DNA of 40,178 nucleotides from contig JBBQSF010000009.1 in the NCBI GenBank assembly GCA_038214085.1, forward strand, positions 1 through 40,178. The letters run 5' to 3'. Below, one piece after another: positions 17,546-25,558 of this stretch. Each line of letters begins with the position of its first letter. The first letter of the stretch is position 1. Below the pieces are notes generated by a model that was given only the letters and a program-made list of their open reading frames with translations, was not told the DNA's origin and ran no database searches. A program made the translations under genes and the position numbers. This DNA comes from JBBQSF01 sp038214085 (lineage in GTDB: Bacteria; Bacteroidota; Bacteroidia; Bacteroidales; CG2-30-32-10).

Positions 17546-19045
17546 TTAATTAATAAACCTAAACATTTTATTCCAGCGAATTTTTCCATCAAAAAAGGAT
17601 TTGTTGGGATCAAGCGAAAGCCAAACAAATACAGCTTTTCCTACAATATGATCTTCAGGTACAAATCCCCAGTATCGCGAATCGGCTGAGTTATGCCTAT
17701 TGTCTCCCATCATCCAATAATAGTTCATTTTAAATGTGTATGAAGTTGATTCTTTTCCATTTATAAATATTTTACCGTCTTTAACAGCGAAATCATTTTC
17801 TTCATAAACATCAATAATCCGTTCGTAAATAGAAATATTTGACGTATCTAATTTTACAGTAGTTCCGGCAGCAGGAATTGTTAACGGTCCAAAATTGTCA
17901 ATATTCCACTTGTGCAAAGTATCAAAGGGGAATAAATTCTGATCGAAAACTCCTTTTGGTGTAACTATTTTTTCAACAGATAAAATATTCGGCATACTTT
18001 TAAGTTTTTCAGCAGCAGTTTCGGTAAGTGCGAATAAATAAGAGCCATCAGGAAGATTTTCTTTATCAGTGATGTCAAGTTTTTCCAGAGTTTTCTTGTT
18101 TATAGCATCAGTTTTGGTTTTTACAATATATTTATACTCCGCATTTTCTGGAAGTTTTAGTTCTTTTCCATTTATGAAAACTTTTTGGTCAACAATCTCG
18201 AGTTTATCACCGGGAATTCCAATACAGCGCTTGATAAAGTTTTCTCTTTTATCCACAGGCCTTGAAACCACATGATAATTGGCCCACACATAATCGCGGC
18301 CAGCTTCCTTACACATTGCATAATAACTTCTGTTGCTGCCAAGTTCGAGTGTTGTAGTATCGCCATCGGGGTAATTAAAAACCACAACATCATTGTTTTC
18401 GATTGATGAAAATCCTGGGAAACGGTAATAATCTAGATTAATCCATTCGAGGTATGATTTGGTGTATTTTGTGAGTGGAAGTGTATGATGTGCAAAAGGA
18501 AAGGATAGAGGCGTATTCGGTACTTTTGGACCATAACTTATTTTACTTACAAAAAGGAAATCGCCTACCAGAAGCGACTTTTCCATTGAAGACGTTGGAA
18601 TTGTGTATGCTTCAATTAAAAAAGTGCGGATAATAGTTGCTGCAATTACTGCAAAAATAATTGCATCGGCCCATTCACGAACTACAGATTTTTTGATGAA
18701 AGGTCTTTTCTCAGGATCAAGATAAGTCTCACTTTTCACAAAACCCAGATATGGTAAATAGAAAAATGGAAAAATCACGCCAATTGATTGAGAACCCAGA
18801 CCATATTTCTGATAACATTTTAAAACTTCAACAATCATAAGCAAAACAACAAAAACATTGATGAAAGGAATGATAAGAAAAACATACCACCATAAAGGTT
18901 TTTTGATTAATTGTAGCCATATATAAAAATTATAAAATGGAATCAGGAATTTCCATCCTTTTTCTCCTGCTTTTTCAAAAAACAACCACATTCCAATTGT
19001 AAATCCAATAAGTGTGAGCAAAAATAAAATCATGTAAATGTTCAT
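17546..19045 (-). CDS. lepB: Signal peptidase I with N-terminal DUF5684-like membrane domain
   Basis: LepB cuts signal peptides from exported proteins at the outer face of the inner membrane. At 499 residues it is longer than the E. coli enzyme. Residues 1-115 form an extra hydrophobic domain (FFEKAGEKGWKFLIPFYNFY) resembling DUF5684, which is often fused to LepB in Bacteroidota. A further membrane helix follows (about 126-145). The catalytic Ser153 is in TIPTSSMEKSL and the general base Lys272 in NFIKRCIGIPGDKLEI. Between 290 and 430 there is a long insert. The C-terminal box MMGDNRHNSADSRYWGFV is intact. It follows dapB by 9 bp and ends at a strong terminator. Confidence 0.93.
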   Translation of the reverse strand: MNIYMILFLLTLIGFTIGMWLFFEKAGEKGWKFLIPFYNFYIWLQLIKKPLWWYVFLIIPFINVFVVLLMIVEVLKCYQKYGLGSQSIGVIFPFFYLPYLGFVKSETYLDPEKRPFIKKSVVREWADAIIFAVIAATIIRTFLIEAYTIPTSSMEKSLLVGDFLFVSKISYGPKVPNTPLSFPFAHHTLPLTKYTKSYLEWINLDYYRFPGFSSIENNDVVVFNYPDGDTTTLELGSNRSYYAMCKEAGRDYVWANYHVVSRPVDKRENFIKRCIGIPGDKLEIVDQKVFINGKELKLPENAEYKYIVKTKTDAINKKTLEKLDITDKENLPDGSYLFALTETAAEKLKSMPNILSVEKIVTPKGVFDQNLFPFDTLHKWNIDNFGPLTIPAAGTTVKLDTSNISIYERIIDVYEENDFAVKDGKIFINGKESTSYTFKMNYYWMMGDNRHNSADSRYWGFVPEDHIVGKAVFVWLSLDPNKSFFDGKIRWNKMFRFIN

Positions 19046-19054
19046 GGTGTATAA

Positions 19055-19771
19055 TTATAAGTTTAACATGTCAGCCATTGTAAAGAATCCTTTTTTTCCT
19101 ATAAGCCATTCTGCAGCTAAAACAGCACCAAAGGCAAAGCCCTTTCGGCTATGAGCAGTATGTTTCAATTCGATCTGATCAAATTCCGAATTATAAATAA
19201 CGGAATGTATGCCAAAAACATTGCCCTTTCGATGCGAAATAATTTCAATTTGTTCGGGATTCACAGTTTCCTGATTAATCCATGATTTTTTTATCTCAGA
19301 AACAGCAAGAATATCATTTGCAAGTGTTATTGCGGTACCGCTTGGCGAATCTTTTTTCTGAAGGTGATGTGTTTCTTCAATTGTAACGTTATATTGTGTT
19401 TGTTTGTCAAATATTACGGACATTTTACGGTTTAGTTCAAATGCGATGTTCATTCCAATACTGAAATTTGAAGCAAAGAAAACAGATTTTTCTTGTTCAG
19501 TACAATAATTTTTGAGTTCTTCCAAATGTTCATACCATCCAGTAGTACCAGTCACAACCGGAACATTACAATCGCAATATCGTAGAATATTATTATAGGC
19601 AATTTCAGGAAGGCTGAAGTCAATGATTACATCGGCTTTTGACCATTCATCAAATTTTTCATTCAATTGCGCCTCGTTATCAACTATTGTTGAAATTTCA
19701 TGGTGTCGCTGTAAAGCTATTTGCTCTACTTCTTTTCCCATTTTTCCATATCCGGATAGAACTATTTTCAA
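19055..19771 (-). CDS. dapB: 4-hydroxy-tetrahydrodipicolinate reductase
   Basis: DapB makes tetrahydrodipicolinate with NAD(P)H, on the way to diaminopimelate and lysine. The 238-residue protein has the N-terminal nucleotide-binding motif IVLSGYGKMGKEV, the TGTTGW segment at 74-79, and the family signature EETHHLQKKDSPSGTA at 132-147. That signature contains the catalytic His pair and Lys139. It sits inside the parAB-DUF5683-dapB-lepB operon with 1 bp to the gene before it and 9 bp to lepB. This gene order is common in Bacteroidota. The other lysine pathway genes in view, lysC and asd, lie 10 kb away. Confidence 0.95.
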   Translation of the reverse strand: MKIVLSGYGKMGKEVEQIALQRHHEISTIVDNEAQLNEKFDEWSKADVIIDFSLPEIAYNNILRYCDCNVPVVTGTTGWYEHLEELKNYCTEQEKSVFFASNFSIGMNIAFELNRKMSVIFDKQTQYNVTIEETHHLQKKDSPSGTAITLANDILAVSEIKKSWINQETVNPEQIEIISHRKGNVFGIHSVIYNSEFDQIELKHTAHSRKGFAFGAVLAAEWLIGKKGFFTMADMLNL

Positions 19772-19772
19772 A

Positions 19773-20354
19773 TTATCTGAAAGATTTTAAATTTAAACTT
19801 AGTGAAATTCCTGGAGAAACTTTGTTTTGGCTTAATAAAAGCATTGGTGAAGCCCTCAAACTTAAATTGTCATCGATATCAAAATTATACAAATGTGCAT
19901 CAACACTAGCATCAATAATATTCAGGGCATATATCGCAACGCCAACAATAACAGTAAGCTCCAAATTTCTACGGTAATAATTTTTTAAATCGAGAAGGTT
20001 CTGGGTAGTGTATTTCCCATCGTAATCGTCAATAGTAGCAGGGTCGTTGTCTGTACGTAATTTAAAAGCAGTTTTATATTTTGAATAATATTTATTGTTA
20101 GTGACCGCAAAATAAGTAACGGCAGCAGCACCAGTGTATATAATAGGAATTTTCCAGTACTTTTTATTATAAGCTTGTCCCAAACCGGGCAATACAGCCG
20201 ACATTATTGAGGCGGTTTTCGGAGAATGGGGTTTCGTTATTACGCTGTCAGAAACCTGGGCATTTAATAATGTGTTTCCGAAAAAAAAACCTGTAAAACA
20301 CAACAATAAGAGTATTTTTACAGCAGTTGTCACTCTTTTTCGGAATGTAATCAT
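19773..20354 (-). CDS. DUF5683 family membrane protein
   Basis: This 193-residue protein belongs to the DUF5683 group, Bacteroidota proteins of unknown function typically encoded between parB and dapB. It has an N-terminal signal or anchor (TTAVKILLLLCFTGFFFG), followed by the group motif SAVLPGLGQAYNKKYWKIPI and a hydrophobic stretch YTGAAAVTYFAVTNNKYY. A second membrane segment (TVIVGVAIYALNIIDASVDAHL) precedes a C-terminal beta-like tail. It lies 5 bp after parB and 1 bp before dapB. Whether it has any role in segregation or in envelope growth is unknown. Confidence 0.8.
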   Translation of the reverse strand: MITFRKRVTTAVKILLLLCFTGFFFGNTLLNAQVSDSVITKPHSPKTASIMSAVLPGLGQAYNKKYWKIPIIYTGAAAVTYFAVTNNKYYSKYKTAFKLRTDNDPATIDDYDGKYTTQNLLDLKNYYRRNLELTVIVGVAIYALNIIDASVDAHLYNFDIDDNLSLRASPMLLLSQNKVSPGISLSLNLKSFR

Positions 20355-20359
20355 AGATG

Positions 20360-21253
20360 TTAAATATTTCCGAATTTAGAAATGAAAATTTCAAGCTCTT
20401 CATCTGATTTGAAACGAAAAGTTATCAGACCATTTCCTCGCGAGTTTTTTTTGATTTCGGTTTTTAATCCAGATAATTTAGAAAGCTGATCGCGAAATTT
20501 ATTATATTTTGCAGGCAAAACTGGCGTTTTCGCTTTTTCAAACTGAATGGTATCGCCAACGTTACGAACAATCTGTTCTGTTTGTCTTACCGAAAGGTCT
20601 CTTTTGATAATGTCATCAAGTATCGAAAGGAGTTTTTGAACATTTTTAACATTAATTAAAGCTCTTGCGTGACCCATACTAACTTTTTCCTGCCGCAGAG
20701 CCAATTGAACAGCAGCTGGAAGTTTCAGTAATCTGAGATAGTTAGTTACTGTTGTTCGGTTGGTACCAACTTTTTCGCTTAATTGCTCCTGAGTAAGTTG
20801 GCACTCTTCAATCAGGCGCTGATATGTGATTGAAATTTCAATTGCATTAAGGTTTTTGCGTTGGATGTTTTCAACCAAGGCCATTTCGAGCATTCCGTGA
20901 TCGGTAGAAGTGCGAACGTAAGCAGGAATCATATCCATGCCTATTATTTTAGAAGCTTTTAGTCTGCGCTCACCTGAAATCAGCTCATAGTTTCCTTTCT
21001 GATTTAATCTAACAGTTACAGGCTGAATAATGCCTTGCTGTTTGATTGATTCTGCGAGTTCCTGAAGGGCATCTTCGTCAAAATCTTGTCGAGGCTGAAA
21101 AGGATTGGCAATAATACTATCTACCGGAATGTTTGCAATTGTTCCGGGAGCACTTTTGCCAGAGGAATTCTTTAATTCGGAGAGAATTTCGTTATCGTTA
21201 TTATTAAGTAAGGCGCTAAGCCCCCGACCGAGTGCCTGTTTTTTAGGATTCAT
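20360..21253 (-). CDS. parB: Chromosome partitioning protein ParB/Spo0J
   Basis: ParB binds parS sites near the origin, spreads along DNA as a CTP-dependent clamp and works with ParA in chromosome segregation. The 297-residue protein starts with a basic leader (PKKQALGRGLSALL). The N-terminal nuclease-like domain follows, with PFQPRQDFDEDALQELAESI and the GERRLKASKIIG motif used in CTP binding. The helix-turn-helix core has LTQEQLSEKVGTNRTTVTNY and MGHARALI. A C-terminal dimerisation segment ends the protein. Its ATG lies inside the end of parA (11-bp overlap). I saw no parS palindrome in the window. Confidence 0.95.
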   Translation of the reverse strand: MNPKKQALGRGLSALLNNNDNEILSELKNSSGKSAPGTIANIPVDSIIANPFQPRQDFDEDALQELAESIKQQGIIQPVTVRLNQKGNYELISGERRLKASKIIGMDMIPAYVRTSTDHGMLEMALVENIQRKNLNAIEISITYQRLIEECQLTQEQLSEKVGTNRTTVTNYLRLLKLPAAVQLALRQEKVSMGHARALINVKNVQKLLSILDDIIKRDLSVRQTEQIVRNVGDTIQFEKAKTPVLPAKYNKFRDQLSKLSGLKTEIKKNSRGNGLITFRFKSDEELEIFISKFGNI

Positions 21254-22058
21254 CTGCGATATGTATTTTTTTATCGTTTGAACTGATTTGTGTCATTTGG
21301 TTTTTCTGAAGTATTTCCCGTGCTAAATTCATGTAATTTAATGCACCTCGACTTTGTGGATCATGCATAATAATGGTTTCGCCAAAACTGGGAGCTTCAC
21401 CAAGTTTTGTGTTCCGTTGAATAATTGTTTCAAAAACCATCTGTGCAAAGTGAGTTCTCACATCCTCAACCACCTGATTGGAGAGTCTCAGCCGCGAATC
21501 GTACATGGTAAGTAAAATGCCTTCTATATCTAAACTTTCATTAATGCGTGTTTGAACAATTTTAATGGTATTTAAAAGTTTACCTAAACCTTCAAGTGCA
21601 AAATATTCGCATTGTACAGGAATAATAACAGAATCAGCGGCAGCAAGTGCATTAACCGTCACTAGACCCAAAGATGGAGAGCAATCAATAATAATAAAAT
21701 CATAATCGTTTCTTATTTTATTGATGACTTTGCGCATCATTTTTTCCCTATTGGGCAAATTAATAATTTCAATTTCGGCACCTACCAGATCAATATGTGC
21801 AGGAATAAGATCCAAATTAGGAGTAGAAGTATTTAGAATAATGTTACGTGGTTCTACATCATCAATTATGCATTCGTAAATGCTGGTTTTAATATTTTTG
21901 GGATCAAAGCCAACACCGGAAGTGGCATTTGCTTGGGGATCGGCATCAATTAACAGTGTTTTATGTTCAAGAACTGCAAGACAAGCAGCAAGATTTATAG
22001 CAGATGTGGTTTTTCCAACTCCTCCTTTTTGATTTGCAATAGCAATAACCTTAGTCAT
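21243..22058 (-). CDS. parA: Chromosome partitioning ATPase ParA/Soj
   Basis: ParA is a deviant-Walker ATPase that drives ParB-parS complexes apart. The 271-residue protein has the deviant Walker A KGGVGKTTSAINLA near residues 11-24, the LIDADPQANAT switch I region, and Walker B FIIIDCSPSLGLV. It has no N-terminal DNA-binding extension, so it is the chromosomal Soj type rather than a plasmid P1-type ParA. It overlaps parB by 11 bp and follows the UPF0173 gene by 1 bp, so the three are one operon. Confidence 0.95.
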   Translation of the reverse strand: MTKVIAIANQKGGVGKTTSAINLAACLAVLEHKTLLIDADPQANATSGVGFDPKNIKTSIYECIIDDVEPRNIILNTSTPNLDLIPAHIDLVGAEIEIINLPNREKMMRKVINKIRNDYDFIIIDCSPSLGLVTVNALAAADSVIIPVQCEYFALEGLGKLLNTIKIVQTRINESLDIEGILLTMYDSRLRLSNQVVEDVRTHFAQMVFETIIQRNTKLGEAPSFGETIIMHDPQSRGALNYMNLAREILQKNQMTQISSNDKKIHIADES

Positions 22059-22059
22059 T

Positions 22060-22746
22060 TTACTTTTTAAAATTTAATGTTTCTCCAACAGATAATAAAA
22101 TAAGTTCCTTTCCTGCCCGTGAAAATTTTTCCAGTGCAGCGTTGGTGTCAATTGTTATGGCCGGAAATGTATTGTAATGCATTCCAATTACTTTATCACA
22201 ATGAATCATTGACGTAGCAATAATAGCATTATCAATGCCCATAGTGAAATTATTGCCAATGGGAAGCATAGCAAAATCTATCGAAAGATATTCTCCAATA
22301 AGTTTCATATCGCTAAATAATCCGGTATCGCCAGCAAAGTAAAAATTTCCTTCTTCACTTTCGATAATAAATCCACCAGGGTTGCCGCCGTAAGTGCCAT
22401 CAGGCATTGAACTTGAATGTGTAGCGTTAAAGTATTTTACATAACCATATTCAAACTTATATTTCCCACCGATATTCATTGCATGAGTGTTCTTAAGTCC
22501 TTTTTTTTCAAGCCAGTTAATGATCTCAAAATTAGAAACAACAATAGCGTCTGAATTGTTGGCAATGGGAATGCAGTCGGCAATGTGGTCGGCATGGCCA
22601 TGAGTAATAAGTATAAAATCTGGCTTAAGCGAATAGATATCAATATGTTTTGCTAAAGGGTTTCCAGAGATAAAGGGATCGAATAATAGCGATTTCCCTT
22701 TGATTTCAACCATAAAACAAGAATGTCCAAGAAAACGTATGTTCAT
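22060..22746 (-). CDS. UPF0173 family metal-dependent hydrolase
   Basis: This 228-residue protein belongs to the metallo-beta-lactamase superfamily, in the UPF0173/UlaG-like branch. The first metal-binding motif THGHADHIAD is intact, and further ligands are visible as His in NATHSSSM and Asp in FAGDTGLFSD, with a final His in IGMHYNTF. The protein begins directly with IRFLGHSCFMVEI and has no signal peptide, so it is cytosolic. The substrate is unknown. It is the first gene of the parAB-dapB-lepB operon and carries the best-looking promoter in the window upstream. Confidence 0.85.
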   Translation of the reverse strand: MNIRFLGHSCFMVEIKGKSLLFDPFISGNPLAKHIDIYSLKPDFILITHGHADHIADCIPIANNSDAIVVSNFEIINWLEKKGLKNTHAMNIGGKYKFEYGYVKYFNATHSSSMPDGTYGGNPGGFIIESEEGNFYFAGDTGLFSDMKLIGEYLSIDFAMLPIGNNFTMGIDNAIIATSMIHCDKVIGMHYNTFPAITIDTNAALEKFSRAGKELILLSVGETLNFKK

Positions 22747-22769
22747 AAAACCTGATTTTTTTTAGGATG

Positions 22770-22799
22770 CAAATTTAAACAAATAAAGCCTTATTTCAA
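22770..22799 (-). promoter_or_regulatory. Bacteroidota -33/-7 promoter for the UPF0173-parAB-dapB-lepB operon
   Basis: On the minus strand TTG (22799-22797) is followed after 19 bp by TAAATTTG (22777-22770). Both boxes and the spacing fit the Bacteroidota TTG-N19-21-TAnnTTTG promoter. The ATG is 23 bp downstream. Confidence 0.65.
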
Positions 22800-22892
22800 C
22801 CAATTAGTTATGAACAATCAGCCCGATTTATGAGTAAATCCGAACAATTTAACAACCACATGGAAAATGAAATCCGGAACTAAAATAAAAGA

Positions 22893-23258
22893 TTATTTAT
22901 TTTCGTCAGAATCTTCGGTTGATGCATTCAAATCGTCGAAATCAACATCAGTAAACCCCTTGTGATGCTCTGTGTTTTCAGATGGTTCCGTACGAATACC
23001 TGTATTGATGAAATTAACTACATCATTTAGTCCATCGGAGAATTTTTCAAAATCTTCTTTGTACAGAAATAATTTATGTTTTTCGTACGAAAATCTTCCA
23101 TCTTCTGGGTTAAACCTTTTTTTACTTTCTGTAATGGTAAGGTAGTACTCATCAGATTTTGTTGCTTTTACATCAAAAAAATAGGTTCTTTTCCCTGCTC
23201 TGACAGATTTCGAATATATTTCCGTTTTTTGTCTGTCATTGTTTTCCATCTCTTCCAT
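22893..23258 (-). CDS. DUF3276 family PUR-alpha-like protein
   Basis: DUF3276 proteins are small Bacteroidota proteins related to the PUR-alpha nucleic-acid-binding fold. The frame is open from 23348, but the ATG at 23258 (121 aa) starts at MEEMENNDRQ, leaves a TATATTTG promoter element upstream, and drops a hydrophobic extension that is unlike the family. Conserved features are SKSVRAGKRTYFFDVKATK and DEYYLTITESKKRF, followed by HKLFLYKEDFEKFSDGL. The tail is acidic (DVDFDDLNASTEDSDENK). It probably binds RNA or DNA in the cytosol; this role is inferred from the fold. Confidence 0.8.
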   Translation of the reverse strand: MEEMENNDRQKTEIYSKSVRAGKRTYFFDVKATKSDEYYLTITESKKRFNPEDGRFSYEKHKLFLYKEDFEKFSDGLNDVVNFINTGIRTEPSENTEHHKGFTDVDFDDLNASTEDSDENK

Positions 23259-23286
23259 AAAAATAGTATATTCGTTTGCACGATTG

Positions 23287-23294
23287 CAAATATA
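23287..23294 (-). promoter_or_regulatory. -7 promoter element for the DUF3276 gene
   Basis: TATATTTG on the minus strand matches TAnnTTTG and lies 28 bp before the ATG at 23258. It supports the shorter start. Confidence 0.5.
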
Positions 23295-23442
23295 AAAAAA
23301 AATAATATTTGAACTGAAAAAATTGATTTTTTTGTGAAAAGCTTTCATCGCAGTTACTTTCCATTTCTTTTAGAAATTAGGCTTTTTAAAAATGCTTTGA
23401 ATGAGTAATGTTTTTTTTTTATCATTATTTTGGAAAAAAAGG

Positions 23443-23450
23443 TACTTTTG
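23443..23450 (+). promoter_or_regulatory. -7 promoter element for nusB
   Basis: TACTTTTG matches TAnnTTTG, 45 bp before the nusB ATG at 23496. No well-spaced -33 TTG was found. Confidence 0.5.
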
Positions 23451-23495
23451 CCACCAGTCAAAAAAATATCATTAACGTTCTAATTTTTTATTTGT

Positions 23496-24440
23496 ATGAT
23501 AAGCAGAAGGCAATTGCGAATAAAAGTAATGCAAACCTTATTTGCATTCTTTAATTCCGGGATAGACAGTATTCAGGCGGGAGAAAAAGAATTGATGCTT
23601 AACATTGAACGTTTTTTTGAATTGTTTCTTTATCAAACTTCACTTCTTACCGAAATACTTCATGCTGCAAATAATCATATTGAGGATTGCAGAAATAAGC
23701 ATCTTCCGGGTTATGATGACCTGAACCCAAACCTTCGTTTTGTTCAAAATCCCATATTAAATGCTTTAGCTGAAAACCCAATGCTGCTAAAGCAATTTGA
23801 AACACGGAAAATCTCTTGGGTGGGCGAATTTGATATTCCAAGGAAAATCTTTACTAATTTCAGGAACAGCAGTGATTATATCACATACCTTAATGCAGAA
23901 ACGCCTTCGTATGAGCAAGAACAGCAAATTATTATCAAATTAATAAGGAAATTTATTCTTGACTTTGTTCCCCTTGATACATTTTATGAGGAAAAAAGCA
24001 TTTTTTGGCTCGACGATATTGACATGGCTAACCTTATTCTGATAAACACTATTCGTGCTCTTGAAGAAGGAAAAATTGACAAAAAAGTAAATGAAATTGA
24101 ATTTTATGTAAACGATGAAGATAGACTATTTGCAAAGGAATTGTTTGCCAAAACCATTATTCATTCTGATAAGTTTGCAACATTAATTTCTGAGCATACA
24201 TTAAATTGGGAACTGGAACGTATTGCTTTTTTGGATATCATATTAATGAAAATGGCTATTATCGAATTTACTTCGTTTCCTTCAATTCCTATTAAAGTTA
24301 CGCTAAATGAATACATTGAGATTGCCAAGGAATACAGCACTCCTAAAAGTGGTCTCTTTATTAATGGAGTACTTGATAACCTGATTGTTCAACTTAAGGA
24401 ATCTAAGAAGATACGCAAAACAGGCCGCGGATTAAGATAA
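23496..24440 (+). CDS. nusB: Transcription antitermination factor NusB (long Bacteroidota form)
   Basis: NusB binds boxA RNA with S10 (NusE) and promotes antitermination in rRNA operons. At 314 residues it is about twice the E. coli length, as is normal in Bacteroidota. The start MISRRQLRIKVMQTLFAF is the family N-terminus. The C-terminal core has NWELERIAFLDIILMKMAI, then the basic-hydrophobic FTSFPSIPIKVTLNEYIEIAKEYS and FINGVLDNL. It heads the cluster that continues with a zinc-ribbon gene, DUF1573, yajC, ybbR and coaE. Confidence 0.9.
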   Translation: MISRRQLRIKVMQTLFAFFNSGIDSIQAGEKELMLNIERFFELFLYQTSLLTEILHAANNHIEDCRNKHLPGYDDLNPNLRFVQNPILNALAENPMLLKQFETRKISWVGEFDIPRKIFTNFRNSSDYITYLNAETPSYEQEQQIIIKLIRKFILDFVPLDTFYEEKSIFWLDDIDMANLILINTIRALEEGKIDKKVNEIEFYVNDEDRLFAKELFAKTIIHSDKFATLISEHTLNWELERIAFLDIILMKMAIIEFTSFPSIPIKVTLNEYIEIAKEYSTPKSGLFINGVLDNLIVQLKESKKIRKTGRGLR

Positions 24441-24613
24441 GCTTTAGATTTTAAACAGATATTTTCTTGCTTTTCTTTTGAGAAAGATTTACACAAAAAT
24501 CTTACAAAGTTTGGTGCTAAAAATTAAAAAATTAGTTAAAGCATACAAAAATGTCGTAACTTTATAACTGATTACACAATCATTTTTTAAAGTTGTACTT
24601 AAAATTAAAAGCC

Positions 24614-25009
24614 ATGAGAACAATTTATTTATGTCCGTTATGCAAAGGTCATTTAAATGTAAATGATAATATTGTCCTCATCATCAAGGATGAAAGAGGG
24701 AATAAAGGGTTGGTTTTTCTTCATACTGAACTGGGCAATTATACAAGCCAAATGAGTTCTACGCTTAAAATAGAAAAGGGAGAACCGACCGAATTTTTTT
24801 GTCCGTTCTGTCAAATGAATATTGAGTATCATAAGGATAAAACCAACCTTGCAAAACTGATACGAATTGATGAAAATAAAAAAGAAAGCCAGATTGTTTT
24901 TTCAAAAATATACGGTGAGGAGGTAACTTATCATATTGAAGATAGGGATATCAAATCATACGGATTGCACGCCGTTAAGTATATGGATCCTGAGTGGCAT
25001 CTCAAGTAA
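24614..25009 (+). CDS. Small zinc-ribbon protein of unknown function
   Basis: I cannot name this family. The ATG at 24614 (131 aa) is preferred to an upstream TTG at 24593. Two CxxC knuckles, CPLC at 7-10 and CPFC at 63-66, would bind one zinc. Between them lies a beta-rich stretch (IVLIIKDERGNKGLVFLHTE), and the C-terminal half has more strand-like sequence (QIVFSKIYGEEVTYHI) with His and Tyr. There is no signal peptide, membrane helix or catalytic motif. Similar small two-knuckle proteins occur in Bacteroidota genomes, in my memory without a known role. It lies between nusB and the repeat copy A. Confidence 0.6.
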   Translation: MRTIYLCPLCKGHLNVNDNIVLIIKDERGNKGLVFLHTELGNYTSQMSSTLKIEKGEPTEFFCPFCQMNIEYHKDKTNLAKLIRIDENKKESQIVFSKIYGEEVTYHIEDRDIKSYGLHAVKYMDPEWHLK

Positions 25010-25142
25010 CAATTGAATCATTTGCAATATTTTTCAAATTTTTATTAGTTTGTTCGGATTACCGTATATTTCTTAGGCATCCAGATTCAAAACGCAAAAA
25101 TCAATCAATTTTTATCCCAAATTCCGCATTAAAAAATCTCTA

Positions 25143-25229
25143 ATGCGAAGCGTTAGAAGAATTATAGTGCAATTTGTTGAATTTCGTAAATATACGTTAC
25201 ACATTTTTGTTTCAGAATCGATAAAGTAA
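25143..25229 (+). CDS. Possible 28-codon ORF in repeat copy A
   Basis: The ORF begins MRSVRRIIVQF and ends YTLHIFVSESIK, then TAA. It is very basic at the start. It could be the C-terminal remnant of a larger mobile-element gene, a true small peptide, or chance. The homologous ORF in copy B is also free of stops and keeps the same length. I have no family assignment. Confidence 0.25.
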   Translation: MRSVRRIIVQFVEFRKYTLHIFVSESIK

Positions 25230-25279
25230 ATGTATTCCAAACAAGAAAAATTTGTTAGGAACATTTACTAAATCGGGAT

Positions 25280-25330
25280 AAACCCAATTAAATCATTAGT
25301 TCGCATACTCCTAATGATTAATTTGGGTTT
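25280..25330 (+). terminator. Long hairpin at the 3' end of repeat copy A
   Basis: A 20-bp left arm starting AAACCCA and ending ATCATTAG (25280-25299) and a right arm CTAATGAT to TGGGTTT (25311-25330) pair with about two mismatches around an 11-nt loop. A short AT-rich tract follows. It could act as a terminator or as the end of a structured RNA. Confidence 0.55.
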
Positions 25331-25536
25331 ATTTAATATTCTAACATTAACAAGATTTAACTTAATAATATAAAAAGTGATTCTTGATTTTTTATTTAAT
25401 GTAGAACATTGATTGTGAGCGAATTGCTTTTAAGCAATAATTCGACATACTTTAAATATGAGTGATAAATTCAAGTTGATTTCAATTTCTGAAAAAATCA
25501 AAAATTGTTTATTTAGGAAAGACGCTTAGTTTTTTT

Positions 25537-25544
25537 TAATTTTG
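25537..25544 (+). promoter_or_regulatory. -7 promoter element for the DUF1573-yajC-ybbR-coaE operon
   Basis: TAATTTTG matches TAnnTTTG, 14 bp before the ATG at 25559. A TTTAG about 20 bp upstream (25512-25516) could serve as a weak -33 box. Confidence 0.5.
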
Positions 25545-25558
25545 CAAAAAAATAAGAT

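Larger units (their letters stand above)
25111..25331 (+). repeat. 221-bp dispersed repeat, copy A
   Basis: This matches the reverse complement of 39327-39547 (copy B) over 221 bp without gaps. By hand I count 18 mismatches, about 92% identity. Of these, 15 fall in the 28-codon ORF (25143-25229) and three in the other 134 bp. The 3' end is a long hairpin (25280-25330). No other copy is visible in the window. Confidence 0.9.
25010..25536. other. Gene-free 527-bp stretch with repeat copy A
   Basis: This holds the 221-bp repeat copy A (25111-25331) and, further on, a bulged hairpin CGAATTGCTT/AAGC-AATTCG (25420-25444). No long ORF is seen in either strand. It separates nusB and the zinc-ribbon gene from DUF1573-yajC-ybbR-coaE, which often lie closer together in this phylum. 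Confidence 0.6.

Noticed and set aside
17476..17628. N-terminal extension of the polytopic membrane protein into lepB
   Set aside because: It runs through the terminator and lepB coding sequence; the ATG at 17475 is a better start.
20360..22058. parS site near parAB
   Set aside because: No TGTTTCACGTGAAACA-like palindrome was seen in the window, so no centromere site is claimed.
23259..23348. N-terminal extension of the DUF3276 protein
   Set aside because: Hydrophobic and unlike the family; the -7 box lies inside it.
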